A DNA stretch of 64,000 nucleotides from contig CAVXEW010000013.1 of NCBI GenBank assembly GCA_963760965.1, forward strand, positions 186,001-250,000. Direction: 5' to 3'. This document shows positions 18,428 to 26,062 of this stretch, one piece after another; within the stretch, counting starts at the first letter, position 1, and the number at the start of each line of letters is the position of its first letter. The stretch comes from Pararhizobium_B sp963760965. GTDB lineage: Bacteria > Pseudomonadota > Alphaproteobacteria > Rhizobiales > Rhizobiaceae. The notes beneath the pieces are model-generated. The model saw only the letters and a program-made list of their open reading frames with translations. It was not told where the DNA came from and ran no database searches. The position numbers and the translations under genes were made by a program.

Positions 18428-19587
18428 TCGCCGACCGGCCCCTGCGCCGCGATCTTCGTCTCCTGCGGGTCTATCCGCTCGCCGGGAACGGCGTTCATCA
18501 GGCCGGAGACGAGGACCCGGTCGTCGGGCTTGAGGCCAGACGCTATCACGCGCAGCTTGCCGACGCGCTGGCCGATCTCGACGGCCCGCTGCTCCACCTT
18601 GTCGTCCTTTCCGAGGACGAGAAGGTAGCGGCCCGCCTGGTCGGAGCCGAGCGCGCGGTCGGGCACGAGGAGGCGGTCCGGCTCGGCGCCGAGCGGAACG
18701 CGGATCCGCACAAAGTAGCCGGGCAGAAGCACTTGGCCGGGATTGGGAAACAGGCCGCGTACGGCGAGCGTGCCGGTCCCCGACGACACGGATGGGGCGG
18801 CATAGTCGAGCGTGCCCTTGTGCGGGTAACCCTTTTCGCTCTCGAGACCGAGTTCGACCGGGATCTTCCTCAATTCGGCGTTGGTCAGCCCGCGTTTCGC
18901 GATCTCCGCGCGGATCCGCTGCACCTCCCGTTCGCTGAAGCTGAACTCGGCGTAGACGGGATCGAGCTGGACGACGCTCGCGAGCTGGGTCGCCGCTCCG
19001 CCGGCACCGACGAGTTCGCCGACCGATACCTGCCTTGCAGTCGCGATGCCGTCGAAGGGCGCCTTGACCTCGGTGTAGCCGAGGTTGAGTTCAGCCTGCC
19101 TGGTGTCCGCCCGGGCCTGCGCGAGCTTGGCCTTGTCCGAGTCGCGCTGGGCGGTCGCGTTGTCGAGGTCCTGCTGCGAGGCCACCTTCCGGGCGACGAG
19201 GGCCGCCTGCCGGTCGTAGGCGTCCTGCGATTGCCTGGCGGTCGCCTCGGCTGCGGCCTGTGCCGCCTGTGCCTCGTCCAGTGCAAGCTGGTAGGGCTCC
19301 CGTTCGATGACGAAGAGCACGTCGCCGGTCCGGACGCTGTCGCCGTCCCGGTAGTCGATCTTCTCCACGAAGCCCTGCACCCGTGCGACGAGCGTGGTGC
19401 TGTTGACCGCGGCCGTGGTTCCGGTCGTCGCAAGGTAGCGCTCGACCGGCTGCCTGAGCGGGCGGGCGACGTCGATCTTTTGCGGCGGCGGCGGGACATA
19501 GGCGTTCTTGTCGTCGCAGCCGCCGAGCGCGAGCGCAAGCAGCACGCCGGCCGCCGCAATCGCGCGAAGAAACCTGTCCCCGGTCAT
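18424..19587 (-). CDS. RND efflux periplasmic adaptor (membrane fusion lipoprotein)
   Basis: AcrA/MexE-type adaptor of 387 residues that joins the RND permease to an outer-membrane channel. The N terminus is a lipoprotein signal with lipobox ALGGC near residues 19-23. Next come the lipoyl half-motif region VARVQGFVEKIDYRDGDSVR near 70, a coiled-coil hairpin rich in Ala/Gln near 100-160, and the barrel and membrane-proximal domains. The ATG at 19587 was preferred over an upstream GTG because GAGGGGG lies 8 nt before it. No local TetR or LysR regulator is visible. Confidence 0.94.
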   Translation of the reverse strand: MTGDRFLRAIAAAGVLLALALGGCDDKNAYVPPPPQKIDVARPLRQPVERYLATTGTTAAVNSTTLVARVQGFVEKIDYRDGDSVRTGDVLFVIEREPYQLALDEAQAAQAAAEATARQSQDAYDRQAALVARKVASQQDLDNATAQRDSDKAKLAQARADTRQAELNLGYTEVKAPFDGIATARQVSVGELVGAGGAATQLASVVQLDPVYAEFSFSEREVQRIRAEIAKRGLTNAELRKIPVELGLESEKGYPHKGTLDYAAPSVSSGTGTLAVRGLFPNPGQVLLPGYFVRIRVPLGAEPDRLLVPDRALGSDQAGRYLLVLGKDDKVEQRAVEIGQRVGKLRVIASGLKPDDRVLVSGLMNAVPGERIDPQETKIAAQGPVGE

Positions 19588-19768
19588 GGACCGCACCCCC
19601 TCATGGCTGGTCCCGGCAAAAAGCGCTGCGGCCGTCCGACATCAAATTGCTCGAATGCAAGGAAACACTCGCCAAGTACGGCACGGGCGCATTGCTGATG
19701 TCGGGGGAACGATACAACACTTCGCAAGAAGTGCCTAGCTTTCGCAAGCCGTGAGGAGGGAGGACCCG

Positions 19769-19993
19769 GTGAAACCTTTCCGGATTGTCTGTTCGATACT
19801 CTTTCTGGCGTCGTCGGTGGCCGCTTTGGCCCAGACGGAATCGGAAGAGAAGGCGTGCAGGGCCGACTACGAGAAATACTGCAGCCATGTCTGGCCGGGC
19901 GGAGGGCGAATCCTTTCCTGCCTCAGGAAGGAGGAGGCCAAGCTCTCCGAGGCGTGCCAGAAGGTCCTGAAGGCCCACGCCAAGGACGAGTGA
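19769..19993 (+). CDS. Small exported cysteine-rich repeat protein
   Basis: A 74-residue protein with a signal peptide (residues 1-22, ending AALAQ) and one CRADYEKYC...RILSCLRKEE...CQKVL unit. Its four spaced Cys residues resemble the Cys-rich GLG1-type repeat found in many small periplasmic rhizobial proteins. The start is a GTG preceded by GGAGGGAGGA. Upstream at 19718-19733 is a short hairpin with a GCAA tetraloop. Function is unknown. Confidence 0.75.
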   Translation: MKPFRIVCSILFLASSVAALAQTESEEKACRADYEKYCSHVWPGGGRILSCLRKEEAKLSEACQKVLKAHAKDE

Positions 19994-20035
19994 GGTTCGC
20001 TGCGGTGCCGGCGGCGCGACCGTCTCGCGTGTCTG

Positions 20036-20236
20036 TCACCTGTTCAGGAACCACAGGACGAGACTGGCGACCACGCTGACGAGGATGCTTGTCGTAATCG
20101 GGACGTAGAGGCGAAACCCCTCCCGTTCCACGGAGATGTCGCCGGGCAGGTGGCCGAGGCCCAGCCGCTGGAGCAGGGGCCAGAGTATGCCTGCTGCGAC
20201 CAGCAGCAGGCCGATGATTACGAGGGTGCGCGACAT
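20036..20236 (-). CDS. DUF2905 small membrane protein
   Basis: A 66-residue protein with two membrane helices (residues about 4-20 and 45-62) separated by LGHLPGDISVEREGFRLYVP, the recognisable DUF2905 core. AGGAGG lies 7 nt before the ATG. The family is often found near ruvABC or queA but is of unknown function; those neighbours are absent here. Confidence 0.88.
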   Translation of the reverse strand: MSRTLVIIGLLLVAAGILWPLLQRLGLGHLPGDISVEREGFRLYVPITTSILVSVVASLVLWFLNR

Positions 20237-20841
20237 TCGATCCGCCTCCTCTGCCGAGATAGTTCGCCGGCGGCATTCGTGAAAGCCCCAGCATTGCTTC
20301 GCAGGTCTTCCGCCCGCAAGCCGTTTCCGGGGGCGCGGGAAGCCCGCCGTTGCCGCCGGTGCTGTGGATTCGCAAGAACTTCCTCGCGACGACGGCGATT
20401 TTGCGCTCAGTTTGCAGTGCGTTGGCGCAGCATTTGCAGCCGAAGGCCAGTATGGCTTCACCGGTCCGGGGAAAGACCCGGATGAGAGAACGCTCTTCGA
20501 TCCCGCAGTGCCGCGGGCGGGGCGACTGCCTTCCTGCCCCAATGGTGGTCGCCCCTCTTTTCCGGCCGGTCGTCCCGGCAGGCGAGGCGAACGCCGCCGG
20601 CGGCAATCGGAAACGAGGCGAGAACACGCATGCAATTCGCACGATCTCTTGCGCCGCCGGACCGCGGCCGAAAAGGCGAGACGACCATCGCCTAGCCCGA
20701 AATAGGTAGGAAGATCGGGGCTTCCTACCTCCAATTCGCTAGTCGACGACACTTCTGCCATGCGACGCCGAACGGAATCTCGTGATAGTATTATCACTGA
20801 GTTTCTTCGATATTGTGCGCTATTTCTCACGGGAGGAGAAA
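20237..20841. promoter_or_regulatory. 605-bp intergenic region with two inverted repeats before the LuxR-type regulator
   Basis: No convincing gene is seen; the open frames here lack ribosome sites and family resemblance. Two exact inverted repeats are present. AGGTAGGAAG at 20704-20713 pairs with 20721-20730 around a 7-nt loop. GTGATA at 20782-20787 pairs with TATCAC at 20792-20797 and ends 44 bp before the regulator start. The second looks like an operator for a dimeric protein, possibly the regulator itself. From about 20780 the base composition turns AT-rich. Confidence 0.5.
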
Positions 20842-21576
20842 GTGGCTTACAATTTTAACAATGTCACGCCAGACAAGACGCTGTCAATAGTTATAATAGA
20901 AGACAATGCTTTTATTAGAAGTTCTATAATATCTCTTTTGAGGCGAGAACTTTCTGGCTGGACCTTCGTGGAGATGTCGTCGGTTGATGGCGTTCGCGAC
21001 CTCGCGGCCTGTCCCGTGCGCCTTGTGATCATGGACATTTGCGAATCTTCGCTGAAGGATCCGGAGGTTGTCGCGTCGATCGCCGACCTGCGCGGCGCTT
21101 TCCCGCGCGCCGACATCGGCGTGCTTGCCGACCTTGCCGGAACCGAGCTTGCGGTAGAGGCGCTCAGGCTCGGTGTTCGCGGGGTGTTCGCCAAGCGGCA
21201 GTCGATCGAGGCGATGCTCGCGGCCATCCGTATCGTGCTCGCTGGCGGCTTCTACTGTCCCCGCCAGTTCGACTGCGCGGACGACTTTGCTGTGGACCCC
21301 GAGCCCTTCCCCGCAGGGTGCACGCTTCCTGCCGGGGACGAGAGCCTGGAAAGCCTTTTCACGCCCCGCGAGCGGGAGGTGCTGGACGAACTCAGGCTCG
21401 GCCGCGCGAACAAGGTAATCGCCGCGCAGCTCGGCCTCTCCGAGAACACCGTGAAGATGCATGTCCAGAGGATCATGCGGAAGCTTCGCGTCCAGAACCG
21501 GACCGAAATCGTCGTCCGCACGTCGGCCCTTGGTCTGGACGGCCCGACCGGCGGTGCGATGCGGGTGCTTTCCTGA
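20842..21576 (+). CDS. LuxR-family response regulator
   Basis: A 244-residue two-domain regulator. The receiver domain (about residues 12-130) has the acidic pair in SIVIIEDN, the likely phospho-acceptor Asp in LVIMDICESS near 64, and the Lys in GVFAKRQS near 116. The C-terminal LuxR helix-turn-helix is LFTPREREVLDELRLGRANK followed by GLSENTVKMHVQRIMRKL. GGGAGGAGAA stands directly before the GTG start. The first ~35 codons are strikingly AT-rich with several ATA, AGA and TTA-like rare codons, unlike the rest. It faces the type I secretion genes and may control them; no histidine kinase is nearby. Confidence 0.9.
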   Translation: MAYNFNNVTPDKTLSIVIIEDNAFIRSSIISLLRRELSGWTFVEMSSVDGVRDLAACPVRLVIMDICESSLKDPEVVASIADLRGAFPRADIGVLADLAGTELAVEALRLGVRGVFAKRQSIEAMLAAIRIVLAGGFYCPRQFDCADDFAVDPEPFPAGCTLPAGDESLESLFTPREREVLDELRLGRANKVIAAQLGLSENTVKMHVQRIMRKLRVQNRTEIVVRTSALGLDGPTGGAMRVLS

Positions 21577-21605
21577 CGGCGCCATGCTGCCTTCGCCGGC
21601 GCGGC

Positions 21606-21899
21606 TCAGACATCCCTTCCGGGCTCGTCTCCCTCGGGCCTTCCAAGCATCGCGCAGAGCCGGGCCGAGGTCAGCAAAGCCTTGGCCAGCAGGCGCTTCA
21701 ATTCGCGGTTCTCGCGCTCCAGCGCGCGAACCTGGCGCATCCTGGCGCTGCCGGACTGCCCGTGGGCCGCCTGCCAGCGGTAGAGTGTCGCGCCGCTTAT
21801 GCCGTATTTCCGGCAGATGGCATCCATGGTGACGTTGCCGGGCCGGCATTCGGCCAGGATTTCCTGGATCTGCTCCTCGGTGAACCTGCTCTTTCCCAT
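21606..21899 (-). mobile_element. Orphan IS3-type transposase OrfA (HTH) protein
   Basis: A 97-residue protein with the IS3/IS911 OrfA layout: a helix-turn-helix (SRFTEEQIQEILAECRPG then ICRKYGISGATLYRWQ) followed by a leucine-zipper-like helix (VRALERENRELKRLLAKALL). No OrfB/DDE partner and no terminal inverted repeats are seen on either side, so it is either an IS remnant or a domesticated DNA-binding protein. It lies 30 bp from the LuxR-type regulator (convergent) inside the secretion cluster. Confidence 0.8.
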
Positions 21900-21987
21900 T
21901 GCTTCCACCCGTCAAGATCACTTCGGGGCCCTTGTGCGAAGGGCAACGGGAGTACGCATGCCTCTGCGCGAGGCAATCTCCTTTGCG

Positions 21988-23379
21988 CTATTCTTCCCTG
22001 AACGCCCGGCCGAAACTGTCGAGCAGCGGCCGGAGCGCATAGAGCGCGACCGTGCTCCGACCGGTCTCGATCATCGCCTGCACCGGCATGCCGGGCAGAA
22101 GCGAAACGTCCCTGAGGGCAGCCAGTTGCCGGTCGTCGACGCGGATCGTCGCTGCATAATAGGGCTTGTCTCCATCGGCTCCGGAGACCCGGTCGGCCGA
22201 AACGTAGGTAACCCTTCCGGCCAGCAGGGGCAGGCGCCGCTGATCGTATGGCAGAAGATGGAGACGTGCCGGCAGTCCCGGGCGTACCGCGTTCATGTCG
22301 TCGGGCCTCACGTGAACGGTCACCACGAGCCTGTCGGCTTCGGGAACGAGATCGAGCAGCGGCTCGCCGGCGCCGACGACACCGCCGGCGGTGTGGACAT
22401 GCAGGTTTGCCACGATGCCGTCGAGGGGCGCACGGATATCTGCGCGCGCCAGGCGGTCCTCGGCGGCCCGCAATCGTTCCGCCAGCTGCAGCATTTCCGT
22501 GCCCGTCTCGCGCAGCCGCTGCGCAATCTCGTCCTGGCGATCGCTCTCGAACTTCAGGAGCTGCGCCCGGCTCTCGTCGAGGTTCTGCCCGGCCTGCGAA
22601 ATCTGCGCATCCGTCTCGCCGAGCGAGCCGCGAAGGTTCGCCGCCTCCCGCTGGAGCCCGAGCAGGCGGCTCCTGCGTTCGAGCTTGCCGGCGACCAGAG
22701 GAATCACGGCGGCGATCTCCCGCTGGAGGATATCCTGTTGCTGGCGAATGGCTGTCCGCCGTGCCGCGAGGCCGGCGATCTCGTCCTTGATCTCGCCGGC
22801 GCGGCGGCGGAATATGGCAAGCTGCGATGCGCGAACCGCAAGCCTCGTCCGAAGAATGTTCTGCTGGCCGTCCAGGATCTCCCGGACCACCTCGTCGTGC
22901 GAGGCGATCGAGCGGGCGCCGTCCGGCAGGACGATCGTGTCCTTGCCGGCCTGCTCGCAGAGCAGGCGCGCCTGCCGGACCCGTGCATCCCAGTACTGGG
23001 CCCAGAGCGCGGCGCGTTCGGTTCGCGGCCTGGTATCGTCGAGCTTGACGAGGAGCTGCCCGGCGGAAACCCTGTCGCCGTTGCGGACCAGTATCTGACG
23101 CACGATCCCGCCTTCGAAGTGCTGCACGGTCTTCCTGCTTGTCTCGGGTTCCACGATGCCGGGAGCGATCGCCGCGCTCTTCAGAGGGGCGAAGACCGAC
23201 CATGTCCCGAGGCCGAGGATGAAAATCGCGACGACGAGGTTGCCGGTCCAGGCGATCGCGCCCAGGCGGGGAAGGTCTGCCGCGGGCTTGCGCGGGCGGG
23301 GCGTGCGCTTGAGCCGGACAGCCGCAGCGGCCCTGATCCGGCCAGCGGTGATCGAGACGGGGGCGGGCAGACGAAACAT
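21988..23379 (-). CDS. Type I secretion periplasmic adaptor (HlyD/PrtE family)
   Basis: A 463-residue membrane fusion protein of a type I secretion system. One N-terminal membrane helix is at about residues 43-62. It is followed by the signature VQHFEGGIVRQILVRNGDRV near 90, a long coiled coil of about 200 residues (180-300), then the second lipoyl half IRAPLDGIVANLHVHTAGGV near 315 and a beta-barrel C terminus. The ATG at 23379 has GAGG 6 nt upstream; an in-frame GTG at 23391 would overlap the exporter stop. No outer-membrane TolC partner is encoded here. Confidence 0.93.
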   Translation of the reverse strand: MFRLPAPVSITAGRIRAAAAVRLKRTPRPRKPAADLPRLGAIAWTGNLVVAIFILGLGTWSVFAPLKSAAIAPGIVEPETSRKTVQHFEGGIVRQILVRNGDRVSAGQLLVKLDDTRPRTERAALWAQYWDARVRQARLLCEQAGKDTIVLPDGARSIASHDEVVREILDGQQNILRTRLAVRASQLAIFRRRAGEIKDEIAGLAARRTAIRQQQDILQREIAAVIPLVAGKLERRSRLLGLQREAANLRGSLGETDAQISQAGQNLDESRAQLLKFESDRQDEIAQRLRETGTEMLQLAERLRAAEDRLARADIRAPLDGIVANLHVHTAGGVVGAGEPLLDLVPEADRLVVTVHVRPDDMNAVRPGLPARLHLLPYDQRRLPLLAGRVTYVSADRVSGADGDKPYYAATIRVDDRQLAALRDVSLLPGMPVQAMIETGRSTVALYALRPLLDSFGRAFREE

Positions 23380-23387
23380 GGCTGGCC

Positions 23388-25113
23388 TCACGCGATGCCG
23401 CTGCGCCGGTCGCGCGGGCGAAGACGGGTCTCGTAGATGTGCTCGCTCTCGCCGAAGGCGCCGAGTACGCCGTCCTGGAGGACTGCGATCTTGTTGGTGG
23501 CGGAAAGAATGCCCATGCGGTGCGTGATGATGACGACCGTCACGCCCTTCGCCCGCATCCGCTGGACCAGCCCCACCAGAATGCATTCGCCGCGGTAGTC
23601 GAGGCTGGAATTTGGATCGTCGAGGACGACGAGGCTCGGGTTGCCGTAGATCGCCCTCGCGAGACCGAGCTGCTGGCGCTGGGAGCGCAGCAACGTTCGC
23701 CCGCCGTCGCCCACATCGGTTTCGTAGCCATGCGGAAGGCGCATGATCGTTTCGTGGAGCCCGACCAAGCTGGCGGCCTCCACCACGCCGCGCGCATCGC
23801 CGCCGTCGAAGCGTCCGATCACGTTGCGGACGGCGCCGCCGAAGAGCTCGATGTCCTGCGGCAAATAGCCGATGCGGCGGGCCTGCCTGCCGTCGCGCAG
23901 GTCGGCGACGCACTGGCCGTCGAGGACCGCACGGCCTTCGTCAGGGCTCGCGATGCCGGCGATGACGCGACCCAGCGCCGATTTTCCCGAGCCGGACGGC
24001 CCCAGGATCGCAAGGCAGTCGCCCGCCTCCAGGCTGAAGGAAACGCCGGAAATGATCCGCTGGTGCGTCGTCGCGGACAGCAGGCCGATGTTCTCGAGGA
24101 CGATGCGCCCGGCCGGCCCGGCGGGAACGGGGACGGGGCTGCCGGGTCCAGCACGGGATCCGGCGAAGAGACGGTTGAGGTCCTCGCAGGCGGCCCGGGC
24201 ATGGACGAGCCCCTTCCAGACGCCGATGGCGGCCTCGATCGGTGCCAGTCCGCGCCCGATGAGGAGGCTTGCGACGAATATGATCCCGGGGCTGGTGTCG
24301 TCCTCGAGGACGAGCCAGCAAGCCGTGCCCATCATCACGATCTGCGTCAGGGCCCGCGTCGCTTTCGCGAACGCCTGGACGACGTGGGTGCGGCGCGCGA
24401 CGACGTCGCCTGCCCGGCGCGCAGTCTCGGCCTCGCCGTCGATCAGCCGCAACGCTCCTTCCTGCATGCCCATCGCACGCACGAGCTCGACGTGGCGCAG
24501 TGCCGTCGAAAGCATGGAGAAGCTGCGGGAGAAGGTGCGCGCGGCATCGGCGGACGGCCGGCGCGTCAGCCAGTCGGCGCAAAGCCCGAAGAAGAGCAGG
24601 AGCAGCGCGCTTGCCGTGCCTATGCCGCCGAGCAGCGGGTGGACCATGAAGAGAAGGCCGAGGAAGACGGGTGCCCACGGGATGTCGAAGACAAGGGCGC
24701 TCGCCGGGAACTCGAGAAACTGGCGGATCGTGGAAAGGTGGCGATACGCCTCGGTCGCTTGAGCCGGCCCGGCCCGGGCGGCATGGCGGAAGGCGGCGTC
24801 GAGGATCTGCGGACGCAGACGCCTGTCGAGCCAGCTCGCGATTCGCGAGAGCGCTGCCCGGCGAACGGCATCCAGCAGGGAACCGACGATCACCGTGAGG
24901 CAGACGATCAGCGTCAGCATGACGAGCGTGTCGACGCTGCGGCTCGACAGCACGCGATCGTAGATCTGCAGGAGATAGACGGAAGGCGTCAGAAGGAGGA
25001 GGTTGTAGCCGCAGCTGTAGACGAAGACGAAAGCGAAGGCGCCGATCGAAGTCCTTCAGGGCGCTTTCCAGCGGCGTCGCCTGACGCATGGTGCCGTCGA
25101 TGTCTGTCGCCAT
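23388..25113 (-). CDS. PrtD-like type I secretion ABC exporter, frameshifted near its 5' end
   Basis: ABC permease/ATPase that would export the glycine-rich proteins encoded just upstream. From the ATG at 25113 the frame runs about 20 codons, then must shift by one base near 25051-25058 to continue into SIGAFAFVFVYSCGYNLLL and the rest of the exporter. One extra G, or two missing bases, explains it. Walker A is GPSGSGKS and the His switch is IITHRM, both normal. However, the signature LSGGQ reads LLRSQ, and the Walker B catalytic Glu is Asp (VVLDDPNSSLD). It may be altered, slow, or decaying, and a sequence error could cause the frameshift alone. Confidence 0.85.
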
Positions 25114-25216
25114 GTCGATGTACCGCCTGCCGTTCGTTGCATTGCGGGTGCCGGAGTTCCGGCGGGAAGGGGCTGCACCCGGCGGGGAGGTTCCGCCGGG
25201 TGCAGCGTGTCGTGGG

Positions 25217-25810
25217 TCAGGCAAGATGGCTCAGATCGATGCTGACGTGGTCCGCGAAGTCGAAGCTGTCGAGGAACGAGGTCGCGACCGCCTCGGTCGA
25301 GGTCGTCGTGGTCGTCGACGGGTCGCTATGGACGACTGCCGACGAGATGTCGCCGCCCTGGGCCATGTTGCCGCTGCCGCCATTGCCGCCAACGCCGGCG
25401 AGGATCGTGGCATGCTGGTCGGCCAGGAGGCTCGAGTACTGGACGCCGCTCGTGTCGGCATGGACGGCCGCCACGTCTCCGCCGCTCATCAAGGTCTGGC
25501 TTCCGCCGGAGTTGGCGTTTCCGCCGTTGCCGCCGGAACCATAGTTCTGGGCGTTTGCGAGGAAGGCGTTGACTTCCGCCTCGCCGCCGGAGCCGGCGTG
25601 GCCGGCGCTCCAGGATGCCCAGTCGTTCACGTGGTCGCCGTTGTGGACGTCGACGCCCGCGCCGACGACGGTCTGCGTGTCGGAAATGCTGGCACTGGGG
25701 CTGTAGTCGATGATGCCGGAGCTGTAGCCGTCGCCGCCATTGCCTGCGTTGGCGTTGCCGGCGTGCGGGTCGATGAGCTGTACTGTGTCGGAAAGGCTCG
25801 GGATAGGCAT
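25217..25810 (-). CDS. Glycine-rich putative type I secreted protein (short)
   Basis: A 197-residue protein very rich in Gly, Ser, Ala, Asn and Asp with no Sec signal. Stretches such as YGSGGNGGNANSGGSQ and LLADQHATILAGVGGNGG resemble units of the larger neighbour. It lacks the RTX nonapeptide GGxGxDxLx. The C-terminal ~25 residues (TSFLDSFDFADHVSIDLSHL) are acidic and hydrophobic, like an uncleaved C-terminal type I secretion signal. GAGGAGA precedes the ATG. It lies about 100 bp upstream of the exporter gene on the same strand, so it is a probable cargo. Function is unknown. Confidence 0.75.
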   Translation of the reverse strand: MPIPSLSDTVQLIDPHAGNANAGNGGDGYSSGIIDYSPSASISDTQTVVGAGVDVHNGDHVNDWASWSAGHAGSGGEAEVNAFLANAQNYGSGGNGGNANSGGSQTLMSGGDVAAVHADTSGVQYSSLLADQHATILAGVGGNGGSGNMAQGGDISSAVVHSDPSTTTTTSTEAVATSFLDSFDFADHVSIDLSHLA

Positions 25811-26062
25811 GATCTTCTCCTCTCGTGAAATCGCACCAGCCATGAGGCGCATCCCGAGGCTGCTCCCGCTTTCCCATCGACGCCAGCTACAAGATCAGGT
25901 GGCGTCCTTCCGGGTGGATGCGTTTTGACGTGGCCGCAGACGGGAGGAGGCACCGGAAATGGTGCATGGCGACGTCGGGTCGGCACCGCCGTGCAGGGCG
26001 CGCCAACGGCGGAGAGCGGACTGGACCGCCGGAACAAAACGGACAGGGAGCGGGGCGGGCGT

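Noticed and set aside
15272..18628. A 1118-codon plus-strand open frame
   Set aside because: It lies wholly antisense to the RND permease and adaptor genes, is made of Arg/Asp-rich shadow sequence and has no family resemblance.
20350..20709. Overlapping 110-120-codon plus-strand frames in the gap before the regulator
   Set aside because: No ribosome site, no resemblance, and several equally long frames on both strands, as expected by chance at this GC.
23439..25544. A 701-codon plus-strand open frame across the ABC exporter
   Set aside because: It is the high-GC antisense shadow of the exporter and glycine-rich genes, with no ribosome site or recognisable motifs.
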